From the NCBI GenBank assembly GCA_009733745.1, contig WNWL01000001.1, forward strand, positions 806,001-870,000: a stretch of DNA of 64,000 nt. Direction: 5' to 3'. Under the pieces are notes generated by a model that was not told the DNA's origin, did not search any database, and worked only from the letters and a program-made list of their open reading frames with translations. The stretch is from Oceanobacillus sp. HTM 045 (GTDB lineage: Bacteria > Pseudomonadota > Alphaproteobacteria > Rhodobacterales > Rhodobacteraceae). A program made the position numbers and the translations under genes. Below, in pieces: positions 19,197 to 27,870 of this stretch; the first letter of the stretch is position 1; each line of letters starts with the position of its first letter.

Positions 19197-20507
19197 ATGA
19201 ATCTCCATCAACTCCTGCAGGACCGCCTCACGGCGGGCCGGCCGGTGCGCGCGGGGCTGATCGGCGCGGGCAAGTTCGGCTCGATGTTCCTCGCTCAGGT
19301 GCCCTCGACGCCGGGGCTCGAGGTTGCGGCCATCGCCGACCTGAGCCCGGACCGGGCGCGCGCGGCGATGCGCACCGTGGGCTGGGACGAGGACCGGATC
19401 TCCGCGACCGCGCTGATCGAGGACGGGGCGAAGCTTTGCGCCCGCGACGACGTGGAGGTGGTGATCGACGCCACCGGCAGCCCGGGCGCGGGCATCGTCC
19501 ATGCCCGCCGGGCGATCCTGAACGGCAAGCACGTGGTGATGGTCAACGTCGAGGCCGACGTGCTGGCCGGGCCGCTGCTGGCCGAGGAGGCGCGGCGCGC
19601 GGGCGTGGTGATCTCGATGGCTTACGGCGACCAGCCGGCGCTGGTAGCCGAGCAGGTGGACTGGGCGCGTTCCGCCGGGTTCCGGGTGGTGGCGGCGGGC
19701 AAGGGCACGCGCTACCAGCCGGCCTACCACGCGCTGACGCCGGACACGGTCTGGCAGCATTACGGGCTGACGGCGGAGCAGGCTGCGGCGGCGGGGATGA
19801 ACCCGCAGATGTTCACCTCCTTCATGGACGGCACCAAGTCGGGCATCGAGATGGCGGCGATCGCCAATGCCTGCGGGCTCGACGCGCCGGAGGCGGGGCT
19901 GAAGTTCCCCGCCTGCGGGGTGGACGACCTGCCCCACATCCTCCGCCCTGCCGCGGAAGGCGGGATCCTCGACGCGGCGGGACAGGTGGAGGTGGTCGCC
20001 TCTGAGGAGCGCGACGGGCGGCCGGTCTACCGCGACCTGCGCTGGGGCGTCTATGTCGTGCTGGAGGCGCCGACCGACTATGCCGCCGCCTGCTTCGCGC
20101 AGTACGGGGTGAAGACCGACGCGACCGGGCGCTACGCCGCGCTCTACCGGCCCTGCCACCTGATCGGGCTGGAGCTCGGCATCTCGGCGCTGAGCGCGGC
20201 GCTCAGGGGCGAGCCGACCGGGCAGGCGCGCGGCTTCCGGGCCGACGTGATGGCGACGGCCAAGCGCGACCTCTCCGCGGGCGAGGTGCTCGATGGCGAG
20301 GGCGGCACCTGCGTCTGGGGCCGGCTGGCACCCGCGGCGCAGTCGCTGGCGAAGGGCGCGCTGCCGATCGGGCTGGCGCATGGCTTCCGGCTGAAGAGTG
20401 CCGTCGCCGCCGGGGCGGTGCTGCGCTGGGAGGACGTGGAGATCGACGAGACCCACCCCGCCGTCGCCGCCCGGCGCGAGATGGAGGCCCGGTTCGGAGG
20501 GGCTTGA
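19197..20507 (+). CDS. NAD(P)-binding oxidoreductase with C-terminal SAF domain
   Basis: A 436-aa two-part protein. Residues about 18-160 form a Rossmann domain of the homoserine-dehydrogenase/Gfo-Idh type (LIGAGKFGSMF, AAIADLSPDRARAA, VVIDATGSPGAG). After a central catalytic-type region (AAGKGTRYQPAYHALTPDTV, MFTSFMDGTKSGIEMAAIAN) comes a SAF-like tail with ADVMATAKRDLSAGEVLDGEG, also seen in antifreeze-like and FlgA proteins. Proteins of this architecture are often annotated as homoserine dehydrogenase-like, but the substrate is generally unknown and I do not assign one. It is monocistronic, flanked on both sides by the dispersed repeat. Confidence 0.8.
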   Translation: MNLHQLLQDRLTAGRPVRAGLIGAGKFGSMFLAQVPSTPGLEVAAIADLSPDRARAAMRTVGWDEDRISATALIEDGAKLCARDDVEVVIDATGSPGAGIVHARRAILNGKHVVMVNVEADVLAGPLLAEEARRAGVVISMAYGDQPALVAEQVDWARSAGFRVVAAGKGTRYQPAYHALTPDTVWQHYGLTAEQAAAAGMNPQMFTSFMDGTKSGIEMAAIANACGLDAPEAGLKFPACGVDDLPHILRPAAEGGILDAAGQVEVVASEERDGRPVYRDLRWGVYVVLEAPTDYAAACFAQYGVKTDATGRYAALYRPCHLIGLELGISALSAALRGEPTGQARGFRADVMATAKRDLSAGEVLDGEGGTCVWGRLAPAAQSLAKGALPIGLAHGFRLKSAVAAGAVLRWEDVEIDETHPAVAARREMEARFGGA

Positions 20508-20516
20508 GGGCGCAGG

Positions 20517-20900
20517 GCGGAGGGACACGTCCGGCCCTGGGCGGGCGTGGTGCTCGCTCGGGTCTGCTTGATTTATGGCGGCGGTTTCTCCCGAGGATTG
20601 AGCCATTTGCAGCGTTGCAAGACGCCCGGCCACGGGGAGGGCCGGGCGTGACCCGGGCTGGTCGCCCGGGTCGTGGCTGGTCGGGTGAACTGACCGACGC
20701 TCGCGTTGGCTGTGCGCGGTAGGAAGGACTGATGATGAGCGCGGAGGGACATGACCGGCCCTGGACGGGCGTGGTGCCGCTTCGGGTCTGCTTGATTTAT
20801 CCCCGCACCCTCTCCTGCCCTCCAATCCCCCTGCAGCGGCAGAGAACGCCCGGCCTCGGGGAGGGCCGGACGTGGCCCGGGCTGGTCGCCCGGGCTGACG
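20517..20900 (+). repeat. Two tandem copies of the dispersed intergenic repeat (copies 3 and 4, plus orientation)
   Basis: Units begin with GCGGAGGGAC at 20517 and 20741, a period of 224 bp. Both contain CCGGCCCTGG, GGTCTGCTTGATTTAT, and the palindrome CGCCCGGCC / GGCCGG followed by a second hairpin CCCGGGC / GCCCGGG. The second copy keeps the open frame (HDRPWTGVV, IPLQRQRTPG, GRTWPGLVARA). In the first, one TGA replaces the conserved TGG of that frame. The 422-bp gap between the oxidoreductase and the ATPase gene holds nothing else I can identify. Confidence 0.85.
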
Positions 20901-20929
20901 GCGGGTCGGGGCTCCTGTAATTCTTGACC

Positions 20930-21472
20930 TCAACGGAGCGTTGCCAGGACGAACCGCACCCGTTCCGCCACTGGCGCACGCGGGAGCTCCGCGAGCTCGT
21001 ACCCGAGTTCCTCCCACGCGGCGGCGACCGCGGTGCAGGTGGCGCGGGCTTCCGTCTCGTCCTGCAGGCGCTCGGTGTCGTTGCGGTAGATTTCCGGCCA
21101 GTGCGGCGCGAGTAAAACACTTTGCGCATATGGGTAGCTGCGCGCTTCCGCCAGCAGGCCCGGTGGCACCGGCAGGTCGCAGAGGCGGAGATAGCCGATC
21201 ACGTCGCCGAGGCCGCGGTCAAAGACCACCGGGCCGTCCAGCCTGCGGGCGGCGTGCCAGTTGGCGATGTCGCGCCTTGCCATTTCCCGCGCGTAGGCGG
21301 CCCGGTCATCCCAGGGCAGCGCCCTGCCCCCGGCGGCGCGCTGGTCGCGGATCACGGCGCGGCCGGATTCCGGCATGGTGGCGATACCCTCGCGCGCCAG
21401 CGCGGCGGCCAGCGTGGTCTTGCCGGAGCCGGGCCCGCCGGTGAGCACGAGGAATCTGTCGCAGCGGTTCAT
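20930..21472 (-). CDS. P-loop ATPase/kinase-like protein (AAA_28 type)
   Basis: A 180-aa soluble P-loop protein. Walker A is LTGGPGSGKTTLAAALA at residues 10-26. A downstream GPVVFDRGLGDVIGYL carries the D-R pair typical of small NTPases and kinases, and ARRDIANWHAAR sits between them. It resembles the NadR/AAA_28 group of predicted kinases with unknown substrate. The start ATG at 21472 lies only 73 bp from the divergent VIT-family gene. No partner gene suggests its substrate. Confidence 0.78.
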   Translation of the reverse strand: MNRCDRFLVLTGGPGSGKTTLAAALAREGIATMPESGRAVIRDQRAAGGRALPWDDRAAYAREMARRDIANWHAARRLDGPVVFDRGLGDVIGYLRLCDLPVPPGLLAEARSYPYAQSVLLAPHWPEIYRNDTERLQDETEARATCTAVAAAWEELGYELAELPRAPVAERVRFVLATLR

Positions 21473-21545
21473 CTATCTCCCCCAACAGAGCGCGTGATAG
21501 GTTCGCGGCAGCCAGGCCGGAATGGCCGAGCCGGGGAGCCGCGGA

Positions 21546-22283
21546 ATGCAGGACCGGACCGCCGTGCGGGAAGAACACGGCCAGCGCAGCCTCAACGAAC
21601 GGCTCGCCGGGTCGCTGCGCGAGATCGTTTATGGCGGCAATGACGGCATCGTCACCACCTTCGCCGTGGTCGCCGGCTTCGCCGGGGCGGCCTCGGACGG
21701 GGTCGAGCTGGTCGGGCCGGTCGCGGTGCTGCTGTTCGGCCTCGCCAACCTGTTCGCCGACGCGACGGCGATGGGGCTCGGCGCCTTCCTCTCGGCCCGT
21801 GCGGCGCGGGATGCGTGGCGCAACGCCCGGAGCCGCAAGCGCGCCACGGTCGGCGCGGCGGCGGATGGCGGGCGGGCGCAGGTGACGCGGGCGATGGCGG
21901 CGCGCGGGCTCGGGGCGGAGGAAGCCTCGGCGATCGCCGATCTCTACCACCGCCACCCGGAGCTGGTCACCGACCTGCTGATGCAGGCGGAGGACGGCAT
22001 GGCCGATCCCGGCACCGAGAACGCGGCGCTGACGGCGGCGGCGACCTTCGTCTCCTTCGTCGTGTTCGGGGCGATCCCGCTCCTGCCCTACATCATCGAC
22101 GGATCGGGGCCGGAGACCTTCGCGGTCTCGGTCGCGGCGACCTTCGGCGCGCTGGCGCTGCTGGGGCTGCTGCGCTGGCAGGTCACGCGGCAGGGTCTCG
22201 CCCGTGCGGTGGGCGAGACGCTGCTGGTCGGCGGCACCTGCGCGCTGGTGGCCTACGGGGTCGGCACGGCGTTCCGGGCCTGA
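21546..22283 (+). CDS. VIT1/CCC1-family ion transporter
   Basis: A 245-aa membrane protein of the vacuolar iron transporter family, which exports Fe(II) or Mn(II) from the cytoplasm. Seen: the first helix motif LREIVYGGNDGIVTTFAVVAGF, FGLANLFADATAMGLGAFLS with its metal-site methionine region, a cytosolic segment with EDGMADPGTENAALTAAATF, and three C-terminal helices. ATG at 21546 is favoured over an ATG at 21522 because GGGGAG lies 7 bases before it. It may help avoid metal-driven oxidative stress. Confidence 0.85.
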   Translation: MQDRTAVREEHGQRSLNERLAGSLREIVYGGNDGIVTTFAVVAGFAGAASDGVELVGPVAVLLFGLANLFADATAMGLGAFLSARAARDAWRNARSRKRATVGAAADGGRAQVTRAMAARGLGAEEASAIADLYHRHPELVTDLLMQAEDGMADPGTENAALTAAATFVSFVVFGAIPLLPYIIDGSGPETFAVSVAATFGALALLGLLRWQVTRQGLARAVGETLLVGGTCALVAYGVGTAFRA

Positions 22284-22290
22284 GGCGCCG

Positions 22291-22734
22291 TCACTCGAAC
22301 ATCGACCCGTCGCGGCACTGCTGGAACTCGTACCACGAGTCCTGCGCCGCCGGATCCGAGCCGATCTTCAGCGAGGCGTATTCGCCGGCGGGGGAGACGA
22401 TGGCCGTCGCCACCTCCGGCCAGTGCTCGCCCGGCGCCTGGCAATAGAGGCTGAGGAACAGCGCGCGGGTGTCGGCGTCCCAGCCCTGCTCGTGCCCGCC
22501 GAGGATCAGGCAATTGTCCTCCACGCCCCAGAAGATCATGTTGCTGTCGAGGTAGAGCGCGCCCTGCGGGCTCTCGGGCGGCGGGTTGCCGTCCGCGTCG
22601 AGCGCGGCGCAGCCCTCTGGCGTGGACCAGACGCCGAAGGGCGCGATGCCGTTCTCGGGGGCGTCGTCCTGGGCGAGGCCCGCCGCAGGAAGGGCGAGGA
22701 GCGCGAGGGCGGCGATGGTACTCGAACGGATCAT
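22291..22734 (-). CDS. Secreted protein of unknown function
   Basis: Not recognised. 147 aa with a Sec signal peptide (MIRSSTIAALALLALPAAGLA, cleavage before QDD). The mature part has four cysteines (GCAAL, NCLIL, YCQAP, QQCRD), plausibly two disulfides, and is aromatic-rich (FGVW, MIFWGVED, SWYEFQQC). Its stop is only 7 bp from the end of the convergent transporter gene. It resembles the other small secreted proteins of the window in size and Cys content but not in sequence. Confidence 0.72.
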   Translation of the reverse strand: MIRSSTIAALALLALPAAGLAQDDAPENGIAPFGVWSTPEGCAALDADGNPPPESPQGALYLDSNMIFWGVEDNCLILGGHEQGWDADTRALFLSLYCQAPGEHWPEVATAIVSPAGEYASLKIGSDPAAQDSWYEFQQCRDGSMFE

Positions 22735-23028
22735 GCGGAACTCCCTGTAAGCGTCGTGGCCAGTCTAGCCGCGCGCGGGGCCTGCATCCATCCCGCATCC
22801 GGGCAGGTGGCCGCGGGTGGCGACAGCGTGGCACATCCGCCGCGCCTGCCAGTCTGGCGCCGCAATGCGCCCGGCCCTGCCCCATTCGTGTCCGGCGGGC
22901 CATCTTCGCCCGCAACATTCCCCGCCGCCTACCCATTGGCGCCCATCAGGGCGGGTATCAGGGACGGGTCTGCGGCAAGGGGGCTGGCCGCAGGCACCCC
23001 CGCTACACGGTGCGGACATTCGGAAGGG

Positions 23029-23625
23029 CTACCCGCCCTCCGGCTCGACAGCGCCGCCGGCATGGTCCACCTGCGCCTGGAGAAGGTGCAGGGCGGCGCT
23101 CTCGCCGATGGGGGTGTAGGCCCGCAGGTCGGCGAGCGGCTGGTCGTCGAGCGGCAGGATCAGGTCGAACTCGCCGTCGCCGCCGCCGCCGAGCCAGATC
23201 GCGGCGAAGCAGAAGGCCGGGGCCTCGATGTAGCGCAACTCGTAATCCGCCCCGGCGACGGCCTCCAGCGCCTCCGCCGCGGCGATGCCCGCGACCGAGC
23301 GGGTGACGAGACGCCCGGCATTGAGGCTGTGAAACCGCAGGTCGCCCGGCTCGCCCGCGACCACCACGGCGGCAACCGCGCCCCCGCCCTCACCCTCGCC
23401 GCCGAACACGAGGTAGCGCCAGCCCTCGAACACCGCCGCGTCGAGCAGCACGCCGTTCCGCACCGCCCCGCGCGTGAGGGAGTAGACCGGATGGGGCGGC
23501 GCGATGCTCAGACCTTCCTCCGCCAGTGCCGCGTAGGTCTCCGCGTCGGAGGCGAGGGCGGCGGCGACGGCCTCGCGCACGATCTCGACGCCGCCCTTCG
23601 GGGCCCTGGCGTTGGTGAGTGCCAT
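23029..23625 (-). CDS. Unrecognised protein downstream of the papain-like protease
   Basis: No family recognised. 198 aa, acidic, without signal peptide or membrane helix. The central part reads as beta-strand-rich (WRYLVFGGEGEGG, AVAAVVVAGEPGDLRFHSL, YELRYIEAPAFCFAAIWLGG, EFDLILPLDDQPL). A strong GGGAGGGAG ribosome site precedes the ATG at 23625. The gene begins 60 bp after the papain-like protease on the same strand, so the two are probably one transcript; it could be a partner, chaperone or immunity-type protein for it, though nothing in the sequence proves this. Confidence 0.65.
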   Translation of the reverse strand: MALTNARAPKGGVEIVREAVAAALASDAETYAALAEEGLSIAPPHPVYSLTRGAVRNGVLLDAAVFEGWRYLVFGGEGEGGGAVAAVVVAGEPGDLRFHSLNAGRLVTRSVAGIAAAEALEAVAGADYELRYIEAPAFCFAAIWLGGGGDGEFDLILPLDDQPLADLRAYTPIGESAALHLLQAQVDHAGGAVEPEGG

Positions 23626-23685
23626 GTCTCCCTCCCGTTCTGGTCAGACGCCGCGGCCGCTGCGTGCCCCGCGCAACCCCCGCGC

Positions 23686-24363
23686 TCAGGTCACCCGCTC
23701 GATGAAATAGGTCCCGGTCCAGGTGCCGTTGGACGGGGGCGCGAGCTGCATCTTGAAGCCGCTCCACGGATCGGCCAGCAGGAACACCCGCAGGCCGAAC
23801 AGGTAAGAGATGCCGTAGATCGGCATCAGGTGCCCGCCGCCGCTGTCCCAGCCGATGCGCTGGATCACCGGGTAGTCCGCATCCAGGTTGTCGACGATGC
23901 GCTGGTACTCGGCGTCGTCCGGCCCGTTGCCGGAATAACGGTCGTAATCGGCGTCGAGTTCGCCCGTCCCCTCGATCACGTCGGCCGGATCGCCGCCCTG
24001 GTTGCAGGGCACGTCGCCGATGTCGATGTGGATCGGATCGTCGAACTTCTTCATCAGCGCCACGAACCTGAGCGAGAACTCGATACCGAAGATCTTCAAC
24101 TCGCAGCACCCGCTCGCGCCTCGCGAGTACTCGATGGCGTTGTCGCACTGGTAGACCGAACTGGTGCCCCAACTCGACACGCCGAAATAGTCGGCAATGC
24201 TGGCGCCGGAGGCGTTCCAGCACCACATCGACATGATCTGGTACTGGGCGTAATTCCTGTAGGCCTTGATGACGACCGGGTCCGGCGTGCCCGCGGCCGG
24301 CGCCGGGGGCGTTATCGCTCCAAGCGGCGTGGCGCCCCTGGCGAGGATGCCCGGTATGGCCAT
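23686..24363 (-). CDS. Papain-like cysteine protease, AvrRpt2/C39-like
   Basis: A 225-aa protein with the catalytic layout of the papain-like AvrRpt2-type group. The cysteine motif is MSMWCWNASGASIADYFG (Cys48; WCWxA followed by a Tyr), the histidine is in GGGHLMPIYGI (His178), and an Asp lies in LLADPWSG (Asp198). An aromatic YRNYAQYQI precedes the cysteine as in that family. There is no classical signal peptide; the N-terminus is Ala/Pro-rich. The start at 24363 follows GGGGGGACGTCAC. Members in other bacteria include type III effectors and secreted proteases, but the export route here is unknown. Three 14-bp direct repeats lie just upstream. Confidence 0.8.
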   Translation of the reverse strand: MAIPGILARGATPLGAITPPAPAAGTPDPVVIKAYRNYAQYQIMSMWCWNASGASIADYFGVSSWGTSSVYQCDNAIEYSRGASGCCELKIFGIEFSLRFVALMKKFDDPIHIDIGDVPCNQGGDPADVIEGTGELDADYDRYSGNGPDDAEYQRIVDNLDADYPVIQRIGWDSGGGHLMPIYGISYLFGLRVFLLADPWSGFKMQLAPPSNGTWTGTYFIERVT

Positions 24364-24383
24364 GTGACGTCCCCCCGTCATGC

Positions 24384-24425
24384 CATCAGGTCAGTGCCAT
24401 CAGGTCGGTCGCATCAGGTCGGCGC
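24384..24425. repeat. Three 14-bp direct repeats upstream of the papain-like protease gene
   Basis: CATCAGGTC recurs at 24384, 24398 and 24412, exactly 14 bp apart; the five bases between copies vary slightly. The block begins 21 bp upstream of the protease start codon on the minus strand. Spacing of about 1.3 helical turns is not ideal for same-face binding, so it may be either an operator array or a simple expanded repeat. Confidence 0.6.
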
Positions 24426-24609
24426 AATCGAGCCGATCCTTCGCCCCAAGGGTACAGTCCGGGGGGCGGAATGCAAGGATCGGGCGAGTTTCCGTTGCTG
24501 CGCCTTACCTTCGGTCGAGTGACCCGTGCGGCCGGGCGCGCCCGTGTGCCGCGATGTCCGCACCGCTCCGCCCTTGACCCCCCGCCCCTGCCGCCCTTAA
24601 TCCGCCGGC

Positions 24610-25971
24610 ATGGCAACGGAACCCATCCACATCATCGGCGGCGGCATGGCGGGGTCGGAGGCGGCCTGGGCCTGCGCCGCGCTGGGCGTACCCGTGGTGC
24701 TGCACGAGATGCGGCCCGTGCGCGGCACCGAGGCGCACCAGACCGGCGGCTTCGCGGAGCTGGTCTGCTCCAATTCCTTCCGCTCGGACGACGACGAGAC
24801 CAACGCCGTCGGCCTGCTGCACTGGGAGATGCGCCGGCTCGGCTCGATCATGATGGAATGCGCGGCGGGTGCTGCGGTGCCCGCGGGTGGCGCGCTGGCG
24901 GTGGACCGGGACGTGTTCTCGCAGGCCGTCACCGCGAAGCTGGAGGCGCACCCGCTGATCACGGTGGAGCGCGGCGAGGTGGCGGGGCTGCCGCCGGCGG
25001 ACTGGTCGAGCGTGATCGTCGCCACCGGGCCGCTGACCTCGCCGGCGCTGGCCGGGGCGATCCGGGAGCTGACCGGGGAAGCGTCGCTCGCCTTCTTCGA
25101 CGCGATCGCGCCGATCGTGCATTTCGACACGGTGGACCTGTCGAAAGCGTGGTTCCAGTCGCGCTACGACAAGGGGGAGACGGAGGAGGAGCGCACCGCC
25201 TATCTCAACTGCCCGCTGTCGCGCGAGCAGTACGAGGCGTTCATCGACGCGCTGCTCGCCGCCGAGAAGACCGAGTTCAAGGACTGGGAGCGCGACACGC
25301 CCTATTTCGAGGGGTGTCTCCCCATCGAGGTGATGGCCGAGCGCGGGCGCGAGACGCTGCGCTTCGGGCCGCTCAAGCCGGTCGGGCTGACCAACCCGCA
25401 CAGCCCCGAGAAACCTTACGCGGTGGTTCAGTTGCGGCGCGATAACGCGCTGGGAACGCTCTACAACCTGGTCGGCTTCCAGACCAAGATGAAATACGGC
25501 GCGCAGGCCGAGGTGCTGCGCAGCATTCCAGGGCTGGAGGGCGCGGAGTTCGCCCGGCTCGGCGGCATCCACCGCAACACCTTCCTCAACTCGCCCAAGC
25601 TGCTCGACGGCGCGATGCGGCTGAAGGCCGACCCGCGCCTGCGCTTCGCCGGGCAGGTGACGGGGGTGGAGGGCTACGTGGAATCGGGCGCGATGGGCAT
25701 CCTCGCCGGGCGCTTCGCGGCGATGGAGCGGCTCGGCCGCGCCCTGCCCCCGCCGCCGGGCGACACCGCGCTCGGCGCGCTGCTGGCGCATATCACCGGC
25801 GGCGCGGAGGCGGAGACCTTCCAGCCGATGAACGTCAATTTCGGGCTGATGCCGCCGCTGGACCAGGCCCGCGGCGGGCGGCGCGGCAAGCAGGACCGCA
25901 AGCGCGCCTATTGCGCCCGCGCCAAGGCGAGCTTCGAGACATGGCTGGCGGAGACCCGCGCGGCGGCCTGA
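24610..25971 (+). CDS. trmFO: Folate/FAD-dependent tRNA m5U54 methyltransferase
   Basis: A 453-aa flavoprotein that methylates U54 in the T-loop of tRNA using methylenetetrahydrofolate. Diagnostic motifs: [19 protein letters not shown] (FAD dinucleotide fold), VLHEMRP, the [13 protein letters not shown] cysteine segment, [13 protein letters not shown], the [10 protein letters not shown] region, [35 protein letters not shown] and the C-terminal second FAD site [18 protein letters not shown]. The full family length is present. The ATG has no obvious ribosome site. It stands alone, divergent from the protease gene. Confidence 0.96.
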   Translation: MATEPIHIIGGGMAGSEAAWACAALGVPVVLHEMRPVRGTEAHQTGGFAELVCSNSFRSDDDETNAVGLLHWEMRRLGSIMMECAAGAAVPAGGALAVDRDVFSQAVTAKLEAHPLITVERGEVAGLPPADWSSVIVATGPLTSPALAGAIRELTGEASLAFFDAIAPIVHFDTVDLSKAWFQSRYDKGETEEERTAYLNCPLSREQYEAFIDALLAAEKTEFKDWERDTPYFEGCLPIEVMAERGRETLRFGPLKPVGLTNPHSPEKPYAVVQLRRDNALGTLYNLVGFQTKMKYGAQAEVLRSIPGLEGAEFARLGGIHRNTFLNSPKLLDGAMRLKADPRLRFAGQVTGVEGYVESGAMGILAGRFAAMERLGRALPPPPGDTALGALLAHITGGAEAETFQPMNVNFGLMPPLDQARGGRRGKQDRKRAYCARAKASFETWLAETRAAA

Positions 25972-26073
25972 GCCGCTGCGCAAGCCGCAAGCCTTAGGCT
26001 TGCGTTAGGGAGTGGCTGCCAACTCTGGCCCGGTCCCCGCCGCGGCGGGCAGCCGCCGGGATCTCGAGGCACC

Positions 26074-27165
26074 ATGCAGAGCGCAATCCTTGACGCCGTC
26101 GCCGCGTCCGTCGCCATCTACCAGGTCGGGCCGGACGGCCGGATCACGCTCGCCGCGGTCAACCGCGCGATGGAGGCGCTGAAGGGCGGCTCCGCGGCGG
26201 AGGTGATCGGGCGCACCGCGTCGGAGCACATGCCGGGCCGGTTCGGCCTGATCGCCGAGCGCCGCCTCGCGCGGGTCGCCGCGACCGGCACGCCGGCCAC
26301 CTACGAGTGGACCTTCGGGTCCGGGTCGGACACCCGCTCGGTGCTGGCCGAGATGGCGCCCGTGACCGACGAGTTCGGGCGGGTCCTGCAGATCGTCGTC
26401 ACCGTGTTCGGCCGGCAGGACGTCGCCCGCCCCGGCGCGCAGACGGTGGACCCCACGATGGCCGAACGCCTGGCGGAGACCGAGCGCTTCGTCGCCCTCG
26501 CCGCGCACGACCTGCGCGCGCCGCTGCGCCAGATCCGCAACATGATGCACGCGCTGGGCGACGGGTTCCAGGACCTCGGCGACGGCAAGGCGGAGATGAT
26601 CGAGGACACGGAGGAGATCGCCACCCGCGCCGACGGGATCATCGGCGAGCTGATCGAGCATTCGAAGGCGGTGGACCTGGAGGCCACGTCGCGCCATGTC
26701 GATCTCGCCGCGCTCTGCGAGGATCTCGCGGTGCTGGCGGACCCGACCGGGCAGCACCTGATCGGCTTCCCCGACGGGCAGCTGCAGACCGACGCGCTGG
26801 CGCTCAAGATGACGCTGCGCAACCTGCTCGACAATGCGATCAAGCATTCCGGCCTCTCCTGCACCCTGATCGAGATCGACATCGACACGGAAGGGCCGGA
26901 GATGCTGCGCTTCCGCGTCACCAACAGCGGCCGGGCGATCTACAGGCCCGAGACGGTGTTCGCGGAGGATGACAAGCTGCGCTTCGAGCGCGGATTCGGG
27001 ACGGTCGGCGTGCGCAAGCTGATCGAGGCGCGCGGCGGCACAATCCGGGCGGTGACGCCCGCCTCCGGCACGGGGGCGGAGATCGTCTTCACCCTGCCCG
27101 GCCGGATCCTCGACGGCGGCAGCGCGCGCGGCACGCAGGGGCGGCGCGACGCGGCGGCCGGCTGA
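26074..27165 (+). CDS. PAS-domain sensor histidine kinase with degenerate ATP site
   Basis: A 363-aa soluble protein. Residues about 5-115 form a PAS domain (ASVAIYQVGPDGRITLAAVN). A HisKA segment with phospho-acceptor His145 follows in FVALAAHDLRAPLRQIRNMM, then an HATPase_c domain with N-box LRNLLDNAIKHSG. The G1 box is altered: RVTNSGRAI in place of V-x-D-x-G-x-G-I, so the ATP-coordinating aspartate is Asn and the GxG is lost, while a late GFGTVGVRKLIEARGG is retained. It may be a weak kinase, a phosphatase or a pseudokinase sensor. No response regulator is adjacent. Confidence 0.82.
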   Translation: MQSAILDAVAASVAIYQVGPDGRITLAAVNRAMEALKGGSAAEVIGRTASEHMPGRFGLIAERRLARVAATGTPATYEWTFGSGSDTRSVLAEMAPVTDEFGRVLQIVVTVFGRQDVARPGAQTVDPTMAERLAETERFVALAAHDLRAPLRQIRNMMHALGDGFQDLGDGKAEMIEDTEEIATRADGIIGELIEHSKAVDLEATSRHVDLAALCEDLAVLADPTGQHLIGFPDGQLQTDALALKMTLRNLLDNAIKHSGLSCTLIEIDIDTEGPEMLRFRVTNSGRAIYRPETVFAEDDKLRFERGFGTVGVRKLIEARGGTIRAVTPASGTGAEIVFTLPGRILDGGSARGTQGRRDAAAG

Positions 27166-27240
27166 CCGCGCGAGCACCGCCTTTGCCCGTTTGACCGTGC
27201 CTGCCCCGCTTCCTATCCTGCCTCCCGACAGGAGGTGGCT

Positions 27241-27870
27241 ATGGCGGACACGAAGGACGGCTTCCTCGACAAGGCCTACGACATGGGCTCGGTCGACGAG
27301 GTGCGCGATTTCTACGGCAACTGGGCCGAGACCTACGAGGCGGAGATCGCCGAGAACGGCTATGCCACGCCGGGCCGCTGCGCTGCGGCGCTGGCCGGGT
27401 TCGCGCCCGACAAGGCGGCGCCGATCCTCGACATCGGCTGCGGCACCGGGCTTTCGGGCCTCGCCTTCCGCGCCGCCGGGTTCGAGAAGATCGACGGCAC
27501 CGACCTGACGCCCGACATGATCGAGAAGGCCCGTGGCAAGGAGGGCGTCTACCGCAACCTCTTCCTCGGCGACATGAACGAGCCGCTGCCGGTGGAGCCG
27601 GGCACCTATGCCCACATGGCCGCCGTGGGCGTGATGGGCCCGAACCTCGCCCCGCCGGAGACGATCAACGAGGTGCTGGAGAAGCTGCCCGCGGGGGGCT
27701 GCTTCGTCTTCTCGCTCAACGACCACGCGCTCGCGGTGCCGGAATATCCCGGCCGGGTGATCGACGTGGTCGATGGCGGTGCGGCGGAGTTGATGTTCAA
27801 GGAGCACGGCCCCCACCTGCCCGGGATCGGGCTGGAGAGCACCGTTTTCGTGCTCCGCAAGCGCTACTAG
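27241..27870 (+). CDS. Class I SAM-dependent methyltransferase
   Basis: A 209-aa methyltransferase. Motif I is PILDIGCGTGLSGLAFRAAG (residues about 60-79), preceded by YGNWAETYEAEIAENGYATP as in the WBSCR27/UbiE-like group, with GTDLTPDMIEKAR as motif II and LPAGGCFVFSLNDHAL later. The substrate is unknown. ATG at 27241 is chosen because GACAGGAGGTGGCT gives ideal spacing. The 3' end overlaps the convergent lipoprotein gene by 4 bp. Confidence 0.85.
   Translation: MADTKDGFLDKAYDMGSVDEVRDFYGNWAETYEAEIAENGYATPGRCAAALAGFAPDKAAPILDIGCGTGLSGLAFRAAGFEKIDGTDLTPDMIEKARGKEGVYRNLFLGDMNEPLPVEPGTYAHMAAVGVMGPNLAPPETINEVLEKLPAGGCFVFSLNDHALAVPEYPGRVIDVVDGGAAELMFKEHGPHLPGIGLESTVFVLRKRY

Noticed and set aside
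22204-24522. A 772-codon plus-strand frame across the transporter 3' end, the secreted-protein gene, the partner gene and the protease gene
   Set aside because: It is antisense to three genes with good starts, and its translation is Arg/Ala/Val-rich without domains.
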